Source: Sediminispirochaeta smaragdinae DSM 11293 (lineage in GTDB: Bacteria > Spirochaetota > Spirochaetia > DSM-16054 > Sediminispirochaetaceae). Taken from it: 64,000 nt of DNA. This document shows, one piece after another, positions 45,647 to 53,448 of this stretch. Made by a program: the position numbers and the translations under genes. The notes below the pieces were generated by a model that had not been told where the DNA came from, did no database searches, and saw nothing but the letters and a program-made list of their open reading frames with translations. Every line of letters starts with the position of its first letter. Within the stretch, counting starts at the first letter, position 1. The stretch covers positions 4,092,001-4,156,000 of the forward strand of contig NC_014364.1 of assembly GCF_000143985.1 (NCBI RefSeq), written 5' to 3'.

Positions 45647-46678
45647 GTGAAAACTATTATGCAGACATCCACAAATCGTAAGAAAATCGTGTGGGCTTTA
45701 CTTGTCATCCTGCCGATCGTACTCTTCTTTTTTTCTCTGACGCTGGGACGCTATCCAATCTCGTTCACGACCTGCATCAAGATACTTGCTTCAACCATTT
45801 TCCCGATACATAAAAGCTGGTCGGTAACGGATGCCACCGTCGTTCTTCAAATACGGCTACCCCGAACATTTCTGGCCATGTGTGTAGGCGGCGCTCTCTC
45901 CATCAGTGGGGCAGCCTTTCAGGGAATCTTTAGGAACCCGCTGGTTAGCCCCGATATCCTCGGCGTATCGGCCGCCGCGGGATTCGGGGCAGCCTTGGCC
46001 ATATTGATATCGGGAGATCCGGCCTTGGTACGCCTTCTTGCCTTTAGTTTCGGGCTTACGGGGGTGATGATTACCTACTTTCTAAGCAGGGTCTATAAAA
46101 CGACCTCAGTCGTCATGCTTGTACTTTCGGGAGTTGTCGTCTCTGCTTTTTTCAGTGCCTTGATTTCGGTTGCCAAGTATGTTGCAGACCCATATTCCAA
46201 ACTACCTGCCATAACATTCTGGCTGATGGGAGGATTAAACACCGTTAGTACTCGCGATATATGGTGGACCCTTCCCCCTCTTGTTTTGGGTATAACATTG
46301 TTACTTCTTGTTCGTTGGAGAATCAACATTCTCTCCTTCGGTGATGAAGAAGCAAGCTCCCTGGGCATCAATACGGAACTATTGAAAGCAATTGTAATTT
46401 TCTCCGTTACATTAATGACCGCCGCCTCCGTATGCATCAGCGGTATTATAGGCTGGGTAGGCCTTGTGATTCCGCACATCGGAAGAATGCTGGTCGGCCC
46501 CGACCACAAGGTGCTGCTGCCGGTAACGTTGATCATAGGCGCATTCTATTTGCTGGCGATGGATGATATAGCCCGTACCGTTTCATCGGCCGAAATTCCA
46601 CTCGGTATTCTCACCGCCATCGTCGGTTCTCCCTTTTTCGGCTATCTGATTCGCAAGACAAGAGGCGGCTGGTCTTAG
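45647..46678 (+). CDS. FecCD/BtuC-type ABC importer permease
   Basis: About 343 residues with roughly ten helices, of the FecCD family. Conserved blocks are LRLPRTFLAMCVGGALSISG-like (here QIRLPRTFLAM), NPLVSPDILGVSAAAGFGAA and GLVIPHIGRMLVG. A GTG at 45647 or an ATG at 45659 could start it; neither has a strong ribosome site, so the start is uncertain by four residues. Partner of the preceding binding protein and following ATPase. Confidence 0.88.
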   Translation: MKTIMQTSTNRKKIVWALLVILPIVLFFFSLTLGRYPISFTTCIKILASTIFPIHKSWSVTDATVVLQIRLPRTFLAMCVGGALSISGAAFQGIFRNPLVSPDILGVSAAAGFGAALAILISGDPALVRLLAFSFGLTGVMITYFLSRVYKTTSVVMLVLSGVVVSAFFSALISVAKYVADPYSKLPAITFWLMGGLNTVSTRDIWWTLPPLVLGITLLLLVRWRINILSFGDEEASSLGINTELLKAIVIFSVTLMTAASVCISGIIGWVGLVIPHIGRMLVGPDHKVLLPVTLIIGAFYLLAMDDIARTVSSAEIPLGILTAIVGSPFFGYLIRKTRGGWS

Positions 46679-46725
46679 CACATTTTTCAGTACATGCCAA
46701 AGGCAACAAGATCTAAGGAGAAGGT

Positions 46726-47526
46726 ATGAGCCCTAAACTAGGTTTATACAAAGGCAGATTCGATTATGGGCATCGGACCATTTTTGAAGACCTTAATTTC
46801 GAAATCGACAAAGGGGATATCCTCTGCCTTCTCGGAGCAAATGGATGCGGAAAGACGACCCTACTACGCTGCCTCAGGGGGTTCCTACCACTACGATCAG
46901 GATCTTGCCGCATAGACGGAACGGAGATCTCGATAATGAGAACATCAAGTCTGGCTCAGAAAATCGGCTTTGTGTTTCAAGATAACGGGGCTCCTTTCCC
47001 CTACCCCGTTATTGAAGTTGTTAAAATGGGCAGGGCACCGCATTTGAAGATGTTTTCATCCCCCGGTGCACACGATACAGCAATCGCCGAACAGGCCCTG
47101 GAGACTGTCGGGATTCCCCATCTGCGGGATAGGGAATTCACCCACATAAGCGGCGGGGAACGACAGCTTGTCGCCATCGCCAGAACAATAGCCCAAGGGC
47201 CGGACGTCATCCTGATGGACGAGCCGACATCGGCCCTTGATTTTCGAAATCAAACCTTGGTTCTGCAGGTAATTGATAAGCTTGCCCGTGCAGGATTGAC
47301 CATCATCTTGACAACCCACTATCCGAACCATCCGCTCCTCCATGCCTGCAAGGTGGCCATGATGAACAATGGGAACTTTATTGCCTTCGGCTCCGCCGAA
47401 AGCGTCATTACGGAATCCAATCTGCGAAGAACCTATGGCATCGACGTACAGATTCTGACTTCGCAGTGCCATGAAGGCGAGGCCCCGGTACGATTCTGCG
47501 TGCCGAGACAAGATGGAGAAACATAG
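46726..47526 (+). CDS. FecE/BtuD-type ABC importer ATPase
   Basis: 266 residues with Walker A GANGCGKTT, signature ISGGERQLVAIA, Walker B VILMDEPTSALDF and the H-loop His in ILTTHYPNH. AAGGAGA ribosome site before the ATG. Completes the first metal-complex importer. Its stop is 6 bases from the convergent DUF4386 gene. Confidence 0.9.
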   Translation: MSPKLGLYKGRFDYGHRTIFEDLNFEIDKGDILCLLGANGCGKTTLLRCLRGFLPLRSGSCRIDGTEISIMRTSSLAQKIGFVFQDNGAPFPYPVIEVVKMGRAPHLKMFSSPGAHDTAIAEQALETVGIPHLRDREFTHISGGERQLVAIARTIAQGPDVILMDEPTSALDFRNQTLVLQVIDKLARAGLTIILTTHYPNHPLLHACKVAMMNNGNFIAFGSAESVITESNLRRTYGIDVQILTSQCHEGEAPVRFCVPRQDGET

Positions 47527-47532
47527 ATTAAT

Positions 47533-48264
47533 TCATCGAAGGCTATCTCCTTTTCGCTCTTCCCACCGTTTCTCATTTACCCCCTTGATGAGAAGCCATA
47601 AGGTAAATGCCAGTTCCCCCGGAATGGAGAGTATCACCACAATCTTGGCAAGCATGTCATCATACTGAGGTACCACAATATGCCCATAACTTTGGGCGAG
47701 ATAGCCCAAGGCGGCAATAAGAAGCAGAATTCCCAAAATTTTCGGCCAAAATCCCGACCTGTAAACAAGGTACCCAAGCAGCAGCAGATGGAAACCGAAG
47801 AGTAGCCCCCAGATCATAATCACAAAAGCATTTATATCCATGAAAAGAAGAACAAGGGCATTCTGCTGACCGGGATCGAAGGCCGAAAGGTAGTTCTGCC
47901 CGCTCAGCAACAGCAAGGCAGGGACAGCGGTAAAGAGCGTGACGGCCTGTAGTATGGATTGGGCGAAACGGGCAAAAGAAGAAGCCAGTGCAAGCGGCCT
48001 GCTTACCGGCCGAAGCAGGACATAGAGCAGGGCACTCACCACAATCTCGATCAATACAATAGCGGTCTCGGCTACCATACCAAGACGAAATAAGAGCTGT
48101 GAGGAGATCAAATTGCCGATTGTTCCGGAAGGATCTCCGGGAACAAACACACCGCTTCTTCCCATGAAAAAGGCAAAGGGCCCAAGAAAGAAGATTACCA
48201 GATATAAGACACCGGTAATCCTGGCATATCTCCGGGGGGAAGTCTGGGGATACGGACTTGCCAC
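47533..48264 (-). CDS. DUF4386-family integral membrane protein
   Basis: 243 residues, about six helices. The N-terminal PRRYARITGVLYLVIFFLGPFAFF, the FVPGDPSGTIGNLI segment and the middle RPVSRPLALASSFARF match DUF4386, a family of unknown function. It overlaps the oxidoreductase gene by one base on the same strand, so the two are co-transcribed. Confidence 0.72.
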   Translation of the reverse strand: MASPYPQTSPRRYARITGVLYLVIFFLGPFAFFMGRSGVFVPGDPSGTIGNLISSQLLFRLGMVAETAIVLIEIVVSALLYVLLRPVSRPLALASSFARFAQSILQAVTLFTAVPALLLLSGQNYLSAFDPGQQNALVLLFMDINAFVIMIWGLLFGFHLLLLGYLVYRSGFWPKILGILLLIAALGYLAQSYGHIVVPQYDDMLAKIVVILSIPGELAFTLWLLIKGVNEKRWEERKGDSLR

Positions 48265-49190
48265 TATAGTTCCTCCTTTTCACTAAGGTTTTGATCTATC
48301 GTTATGACAACATTTCCTTTCTTGTGATTCTCTCCGACATATCTGTATGCCTGAGCCGTCTGTTCCAGGGAATACCTTCTGTCTATGACCGTCCGGATTT
48401 TTCCCGCCTCAATAAGGCCTTTGAGGAAAATCAAATCTTGTGAACGCTCTATGGCGATTCCCTTTCTAACCGTCACATATCGCCCGTTCGTAGCGAGTGC
48501 CTCTTTTATTTTCGATCCCGGTATTTTCCCAACAGCATCAAAAATGATATCATAACGCTCACCACGATCAGCAAAATCTTCTTTGGTGTAATCAACGACC
48601 TTATCAGCCCCCAGCGATCGTACCAATTCCGTATTCACGGTACTGGATACACCGGTAACCTCCGCTCCGTAGTATTTGGCGATCTGTACCGCAAAGGTAC
48701 CTACCGAGCCGGAGGCCCCAAAGATAAGAACCTTCTCCCGGTCCCGAATCTTTCCCTTTCTCAGAAAATATAATGCGGTAAGTCCGCCGACAGGCACGGC
48801 AGCGGCTTCTTCATACGTCATATTGCCCGGCTTTTCGGCCAGCGTTCCCTCCTGGGAGAGACAGAGATATTCGGCACAGGAACCAACCGGTAACCCGGTG
48901 GTCGTTCCGAAAACCCGGTCGCCTTTTTTAAACGAGGTGACGGCTGATCCTACAGCCGCGATGGTTCCCGCAAACTCATGCCCCGGTATGCTTTTCCGTT
49001 TAAGACCGAATATGATCCGCAATGGGAGCCAGGCGATGAAGGGAAGATTCTGGAGAAAAACGTCTCCCCGGGTGACGGATGCCGCATACACTCGTATCAG
49101 TACATCACGGCTCTTCGGAATTGGCTTATCCACCTCTTTGAGTTGAAGGAAATCTGGTGCTCCGTATCTCAGAGCTTCAATCGCTTTCAT
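48264..49190 (-). CDS. Medium-chain NAD(P)-dependent dehydrogenase, quinone-oxidoreductase-like
   Basis: 308 residues from the ATG at 49190 (MKAIEALRYG). Family features are GHEFAGTIAAVGSAVTSFKKGDRVFG in the catalytic domain and FGASGSVGTFAVQIAKYYGAEVTGV, the NAD(P)-binding Rossmann. No structural-zinc Cys cluster is seen, so it belongs with zinc-free quinone-type reductases. The start is between two ATGs 6 bases apart; AAAGGG spacing favours the second. Substrate unknown. Confidence 0.85.
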   Translation of the reverse strand: MKAIEALRYGAPDFLQLKEVDKPIPKSRDVLIRVYAASVTRGDVFLQNLPFIAWLPLRIIFGLKRKSIPGHEFAGTIAAVGSAVTSFKKGDRVFGTTTGLPVGSCAEYLCLSQEGTLAEKPGNMTYEEAAAVPVGGLTALYFLRKGKIRDREKVLIFGASGSVGTFAVQIAKYYGAEVTGVSSTVNTELVRSLGADKVVDYTKEDFADRGERYDIIFDAVGKIPGSKIKEALATNGRYVTVRKGIAIERSQDLIFLKGLIEAGKIRTVIDRRYSLEQTAQAYRYVGENHKKGNVVITIDQNLSEKEEL

Positions 49191-49216
49191 CGCCATACCC
49201 TTTTTTTGACCAATTG

Positions 49217-49365
49217 TAGTGTCAGGAATATTGGTGGTACAAGGATCTTAATTCCTTTTCTCATCGTCCATTGCACATATAAGCATACAAAATACCAGAC
49301 AGCGGTGGAAAAGCAAGATTTTTTCCAGGGGAAACGGCACATCACCACCAATATTCCTGACACTA
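49217..49365. mobile_element. 149-bp MITE-like element with 22-bp terminal inverted repeats, TA-flanked
   Basis: A perfect 22-bp inverted repeat (49217-49238 and 49344-49365) encloses 105 bp without coding capacity. Inner to each end is GTGTCAGGAATATTGG, bordered by TA on both sides, as for TA-targeting IS630/Tc1-type transposons. The consensus TAGTGTNNNGAATNNTGGTG also fits the right end of the repeat at 10217-10278; the end at 50325-50346 shows it with one change in the first six bases. It lies between the oxidoreductase gene and the CPBP remnant. It probably moves only with a related transposase elsewhere, which is inferred. Confidence 0.65.
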
Positions 49366-49568
49366 TTAAAACATTAGTAATTTAGTAATATAAGTGCCAT
49401 AGTTTTACCACAAAAAATCTATTATTTTATTACATAGTAACATCACGCGGAGAAGGCCAATGGCGCCCTTTACTAAACACCAACGCCATGCCGTTAATAC
49501 CCAAAGGAAAAGCGAAAAGCATCAATGAACCAGTGAAAGGATAGTGTAGTCATCAGCCCCCATCTAAA
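49366..49568. other. AT-rich intergenic stretch, nothing recognised
   Basis: About 200 bases with many A/T runs and no convincing reading frame, RNA or hairpin. It separates the MITE-like element from the CPBP remnant and may be degraded sequence. Confidence 0.4.
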
Positions 49569-49850
49569 TTAAATCAGAGCCATGGGAAGGCCGAATACGA
49601 TGCTGGTTCCCCCAAAAAGAAAAAGTGCACTCAGAGGCTGCTTCAGAAAAAGGTCCGGCACATGGTTCAAGCTATGCGGAACTACCGCCAACACAAGAGA
49701 AATCGCGATACCTGATTGGGGATGCCGGGAATAGCGAAGTAGGTAAAGACAGAAAGAGAGAATAAAAAGCCGAAACACGATCTCTTCGTGAATTGCAGGA
49801 CTCAATGCAAAAAAGGCCACGGATTGACCACCGGCGGTAAGCCATTTATA
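49569..49850 (-). pseudogene. CPBP-family intramembrane protease remnant, both ends lost
   Basis: The frame shows the CPBP core: HEEIVFRLFILSFCLYLLR with the EExxR motif and a downstream PHSLNHVP that matches motif 2, then GGTSIVFGLPMALI before a stop. The family needs about 200 or more residues and several more helices, including C-terminal motifs that are missing here. The N-terminal part is replaced by the promoter region of the DUF3842 gene. Best read as a broken immunity or maturation protease. Confidence 0.6.
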
Positions 49851-49852
49851 GT
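49824..49852 (+). promoter_or_regulatory. Candidate sigma-70 promoter for DUF3842/lar genes
   Basis: TTGACC (49824-49829), 17-base spacer, TATAGT (49847-49852). It lies 40 bases before the ATG of the DUF3842 gene, which has a strong GGAGG site. Assigned by eye. Confidence 0.5.
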
Positions 49853-49892
49853 CAAAGTGTTTTGAGCATGGGTTTGCGTATGAGGAGGTTCC

Positions 49893-50315
49893 ATGAAAAT
49901 AGCGGTTATCGATGGACAAGGCGGAGGCGTGGGAAAGGCTATTGTACAGGCGCTAAAACCGCATCTTGCTGAAATCGACGAATTGCTTGCACTTGGAACC
50001 AACGCAACGGCAACCGTTACCATGTTGAAATCGGGAGCTTCGATAGGAGCAACCGGAGAGAATGCAATCATCTACAACGCATCACGGGTCGATATTATCG
50101 CCGGCCCCATCGGAATCATCATTGCAAATGCATTGTACGGAGAAATCAGCCCGAAAATCGCAAGCGCTGTTGCGGAGAGTTCGGCTACAAAGGTTTTGAT
50201 TCCCATCGATCGATGCCGGCTCATCATTCCCGGGGCCTCGTCCCGGACCTTACAGACCAATATAAAAGATGCCGTGGAGCAGATCATTGCCTTGATGTCG
50301 GAGGGCTCAAGTTAG
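49893..50315 (+). CDS. DUF3842-family protein
   Basis: 140 residues. The N-terminal MKIAVIDGQGGGVGKAIVQAL is a glycine-rich nucleotide-binding-like segment and the GPIGIIIANALYGEISPKIA and KVLIPIDRC segments are typical of DUF3842. No catalytic site is known. A GAGGAGG ribosome site precedes the ATG. It stands upstream of larE on the same strand with a 281-base spacer holding hairpins, so a link to nickel-cofactor metabolism is suggested by context only. Confidence 0.75.
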   Translation: MKIAVIDGQGGGVGKAIVQALKPHLAEIDELLALGTNATATVTMLKSGASIGATGENAIIYNASRVDIIAGPIGIIIANALYGEISPKIASAVAESSATKVLIPIDRCRLIIPGASSRTLQTNIKDAVEQIIALMSEGSS

Positions 50316-50324
50316 GCCTTGGCT

Positions 50325-50346
50325 ATCACCAGGATTCGTAACAGTA
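50325..50346. repeat. Solo terminal repeat related to the MITE-like ends
   Basis: 22 bases that match the right end at 10257-10278 in 20 positions (ATCACCAGGATTCG, then TAACAGTA instead of GAACACTA). No partner inverted copy was found nearby. It lies 10 bases after the DUF3842 stop codon and may be an insertion scar or part of the leader. Confidence 0.45.
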
Positions 50347-50389
50347 GAAAAGATTAATTGACAGAATCTCGCCGAAAATGGTAGCCTGC

Positions 50390-50513
50390 ATGAACGGAAT
50401 GAATCCGCGAAGGGGCACACGGCCTTAGGCCTATCCGATGAACGGATGGCGCTCATCATAAAAAATTTTCTATCAACGGTACCAAGAAGGACCTCACGGG
50501 AGATGAACTCCTT
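50390..50513 (+). ncRNA. Candidate structured leader upstream of larE, hairpins with ATGAA loops
   Basis: In the 281-base gap before larE, three small hairpins share the pentaloop ATGAA: CGGA/TCCG (50395-50407), CTATCCG/CGGATGG with two end G-T or G-C pairs (50431-50449), and GGAG/CTCC (50499-50511). A fourth ATGAA follows at 50390-50394, and a GGCC/GGCC hairpin is at 50421-50431. It does not fit the cobalamin, Moco or fluoride riboswitch patterns that I know. A cis-regulatory RNA for the lar operon is plausible but unproven. Confidence 0.4.
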
Positions 50514-50596
50514 ACGATTATGCTTAGGGAGTGAGGTATGTCTTGGGAAACTTTCACCGCCTCTCCGGCTACTGCGCCGAGGGAGATGCGGGAAGA

Positions 50597-51424
50597 ATGA
50601 CAATACAGGATAAATATAACAAGCTGTTGGAACATATTTCCGCCTATGAAAGGGTCGCAATCGCCTTTTCAGGCGGGGTCGATAGTACCTTCCTGTGCCG
50701 GGCGGCCATGGAAGCATCGTGCCTACGGCCCATTGCCATAAGCCTTGTATCACCTTTTATCCCCCACCGGGAAGTGGAGGAGGCAAAGGATCTTGCAAAA
50801 AAAATCGGTATCGAACATGTCTGCATCCAAGCCCAGCTGCTTTCCGAAACGGTCGCTGCCAATCCGAAAGATCGCTGTTACCACTGTAAAAGGATCGTCT
50901 TTACCACGCTTCTCCAAACAGCGGCCGGCTACGGCATCGGCACGATCCTGGATGGTTCAAATGCCGACGACCGCTACGATTATCGTCCGGGTATGCGAGC
51001 TCTGGCGGAACTTGGAATCCACAGCCCGCTTTTGGAGATAGGGCTCGGCAAGAACGAGATACGGGAACTTTCGAAAATCCTTCACCTCCCGACTTGGAAC
51101 AAACCATCCTTTGCCTGCCTGGCCTCCCGTATCCCCTACGGAGATCGAATCAACACGGAAAAACTCAAAAAGATCGAGGAAGCGGAGGCTTTCTTGCGGA
51201 AAATCGGCTTTCACCAATATAGGGTACGGGTTCACGGCGACATTGCACGTATCGAGGTTGCCCCGGATGAGCGATTACATTTCTTCAATGAAGAGCGGCT
51301 GGATGAGATTTCAACAGCCTTGAAGCGGATTGGGTTTCTTTACGTCGCTTTCGAGTTATCGGGCTACCGGAGCGGCAGCATGAATAGGGCCATCGATAAC
51401 GAAAATGACAATATAACGTATTAA
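50597..51424 (+). CDS. larE: Nickel-pincer cofactor sulfurtransferase LarE
   Basis: 275 residues from the ATG at 50597; a GTG start at 50531 would put 22 unconserved residues in front. LarE is an ATP pyrophosphatase-type (PP-loop) enzyme that puts sulfur on the carboxylated nicotinic acid mononucleotide. The PP loop SGGVDST is at 25-31. Cys94 and Cys97 (DRCYHCK) and Cys174 (FACLASRIPYG) are all present: the third is the sacrificial-Cys position of Lactiplantibacillus LarE, and the extra CxxC suggests the iron-sulfur type reported in Thermotoga. Followed by larC and larB. Confidence 0.92.
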   Translation: MTIQDKYNKLLEHISAYERVAIAFSGGVDSTFLCRAAMEASCLRPIAISLVSPFIPHREVEEAKDLAKKIGIEHVCIQAQLLSETVAANPKDRCYHCKRIVFTTLLQTAAGYGIGTILDGSNADDRYDYRPGMRALAELGIHSPLLEIGLGKNEIRELSKILHLPTWNKPSFACLASRIPYGDRINTEKLKKIEEAEAFLRKIGFHQYRVRVHGDIARIEVAPDERLHFFNEERLDEISTALKRIGFLYVAFELSGYRSGSMNRAIDNENDNITY

Positions 51425-51436
51425 GGAGTGTTACAC

Positions 51437-52675
51437 ATGAAAACCCTACATTTTGACTGTTTCGCCGGGATTTCCGGTGATATGACCTTAGGAGCCTTTG
51501 TCGATCTGGGAGTCGATCCCCGGCGCATACAAAGCGAACTGGAGAAACTCGGTGTGGATCACTGGAGTCTCGATTTCCACCGTGACGAACGCTGCGGCAT
51601 CACTGGCACCCATGCCGTGGTGAAAGACCTGAATGATCACCATGACCATCACCATGAGCACGACCACGAGCACCACCATCATCACAGCCACACCACATGG
51701 AAGGAAATTCGCTCACTCATCGAGTCATCGAGCATATCAGAAGGAGCGAAAAAACGTGCCATCGATATCTTTTCACGAATAGCGGAAGCGGAAGCTCAGG
51801 TACACGGTAAAAGCGTTGAGGATGTGGCTTTTCATGAGGTGGGTGCCGTCGATTCGATCATCGATATTGTCGGTGCAGCCGTCTGCCTGGATATGCTTGC
51901 TCCTGAACGGATTACCTCCTCACCCATCGAACTTGGCGGGGGGACGGTCGAGTGTGCCCACGGTATTCTACCGGTCCCGGCACCTGCCACCCAGCTTTTG
52001 TGTAAGGGGTTGCCGGTGAAAACCGGTGGCTTCGATCATGAGATGACGACCCCCACCGGTGCCGCGATCCTGGCCTCTTGTGTGGACGAGTTTATCGAGA
52101 GCGGTAGTTTCACCGAGGTACGAACGGGGTACGGCATCGGAACCCGGAAACTGGAAAAGCCGAATATCCTTCGGGTTTCCTGGAGGGAAGAAGTTTCAAA
52201 GGATAAGGCACCTGCCTCTTCGGATAGCGATCCCTGGTTGACCGAGAATCTCATCCAAATCGATACGAACATCGACGATATGGACGGCGAAGCCATGGGG
52301 CATTTTATGCAAAGCCTTTTCGATGCCGGTGCCCTGGATGTAACCTTCATCCCCTGTGTGATGAAGAAGTCTCGACCCGGGACAATCGTCTCGATTCTCA
52401 CCGATGAGAATCATGCCGATGCCCTGCGACGTTGCCTCTTTACCGGCTCTACAACAATCGGTTTCCGGGAAACGGCGGTGACTCGCCGCTTCCTACGCCG
52501 CCAAGAGCATACCGTGACGGGAAGTTTCGGAACGGCCCACGCAAAAACCTCTTTTTTCGGAGAGCGGGCCTTACGAACGAAGATCGAGTTCGAAGATCGG
52601 CTCCGTGTCGCCCGAGAGCAGGGCATCAGCCTCAGGGAGGCTGAGCAGCTGATTGCCGGGGAGCTTGAAAAGTGA
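51437..52675 (+). CDS. larC: Nickel-pincer cofactor nickel insertase LarC, unsplit
   Basis: 412 residues from the ATG at 51437 (AAGGAG 8 bases before). LarC uses CTP to insert nickel into the dithiocarboxylated pincer nucleotide. LarC1 part: HFDCFAGISGDMTLGA, then a His-rich stretch (about 68-85, 13 His among 18), AFHEVGAVDSIIDIVGA and TPTGAAILA; the LarC2 part follows with NIDDMDGEAMGHFMQSLFDAGALDVTF. In Lactiplantibacillus plantarum larC is split into two frames joined by a ribosomal frameshift; here it is one open frame. The His-rich loop could hold nickel. Its stop overlaps larB by 4 bases. Confidence 0.95.
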   Translation: MKTLHFDCFAGISGDMTLGAFVDLGVDPRRIQSELEKLGVDHWSLDFHRDERCGITGTHAVVKDLNDHHDHHHEHDHEHHHHHSHTTWKEIRSLIESSSISEGAKKRAIDIFSRIAEAEAQVHGKSVEDVAFHEVGAVDSIIDIVGAAVCLDMLAPERITSSPIELGGGTVECAHGILPVPAPATQLLCKGLPVKTGGFDHEMTTPTGAAILASCVDEFIESGSFTEVRTGYGIGTRKLEKPNILRVSWREEVSKDKAPASSDSDPWLTENLIQIDTNIDDMDGEAMGHFMQSLFDAGALDVTFIPCVMKKSRPGTIVSILTDENHADALRRCLFTGSTTIGFRETAVTRRFLRRQEHTVTGSFGTAHAKTSFFGERALRTKIEFEDRLRVAREQGISLREAEQLIAGELEK

Positions 52676-53448
52676 CGGAGAGGGAGCGAGAAACATCAAC
52701 CGAAACGATTTTACGCTCGGTACAAGAGGGGAAACTCTCCGTACCGGAGGCGGCAAGGCTTCTTTCGGGTGGCGTCACGACGGACTTGGGCTTTGCGGTG
52801 ATCGATGCCGACAGAAGCCGGCGCACCGGTTACCCCGAAGTGGTCTACTGCAAAGGGAAACGTATCGAACAGGCCGAAGCGATTATGGTCGGAATGAGGG
52901 ATGCAGGATTGCCGGTTCTGGGGACCAGGGCCAGCCGTGAGCTTGCGGAAAGGATCGCTAGACGTTTTCCCGAAGCGGTATACGAGGAAGAAGGAGCCAC
53001 GCTCACCATCGGCAGCCTTACCGATCCTGACGAACGGGAAGGGTTGATTGCCGTGGTCGCTGCCGGGACCTCCGATCGGCCGATCGCCTGCGAAGCACTC
53101 AGGACCGCGGAATTCTTCGGCAGCAGGACCCTGTTCATCAACGATGTGGGGGTCGCGGGAATCCACCGTCTCTTTGCACGCCTGGAAGAGATACGGCAGG
53201 CCCGGGTTGTCATCACCGTGGCGGGGATGGAGGGGGCCCTGGCCAGTGTCGTCGCAGGGCTTGTGGCGGTACCGGTTATTGCCGTTCCCACTAGCGTCGG
53301 CTACGGCGCCTCTTTCGGTGGATTGTCGGCCCTCCTGGGCATGCTCTCGGCCTGTGCTCCGGGAATCTCCGTAGTCAATATCGACAACGGCTTCGGTGCG
53401 GGCTACCAGGCAAACCTCATCAACCGGCAAAAGGTGAAGCATGGTTGA
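52672..53448 (+). CDS. larB: Nickel-pincer cofactor biosynthesis carboxylase LarB
   Basis: 258 residues. LarB, related to PurE, carboxylates nicotinic acid adenine dinucleotide and hydrolyses it, the first step of pincer nucleotide synthesis. Family marks are EVVYCKGKRIEQ, VVAAGTSDRPIACEALRTAEFFG, VITVAGMEGALASVVAGLV, TSVGYGASFGGLSALLGML and the C-terminal NIDNGFGAGYQA. GTG start overlaps larC by 4 bases, and the end overlaps the next gene by 8 bases. The set larE-larC-larB is a complete cofactor pathway here. Confidence 0.95.
   Translation: MTERERETSTETILRSVQEGKLSVPEAARLLSGGVTTDLGFAVIDADRSRRTGYPEVVYCKGKRIEQAEAIMVGMRDAGLPVLGTRASRELAERIARRFPEAVYEEEGATLTIGSLTDPDEREGLIAVVAAGTSDRPIACEALRTAEFFGSRTLFINDVGVAGIHRLFARLEEIRQARVVITVAGMEGALASVVAGLVAVPVIAVPTSVGYGASFGGLSALLGMLSACAPGISVVNIDNGFGAGYQANLINRQKVKHG

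Noticed and set aside
50341-50530. Cobalamin, Moco, fluoride or NiCo riboswitch before larE
   Set aside because: I could not find the core consensus of any of these. Kept only as an unclassified structured leader.
51640-51700. CAC/CAT-rich stretch read as a short tandem repeat or CRISPR-like array
   Set aside because: It is a coding His-rich loop in larC without spacers or regular unit length.
51437-52675. Programmed frameshift in larC
   Set aside because: The LarC1 and LarC2 parts are in one uninterrupted frame, so no frameshift is needed here.
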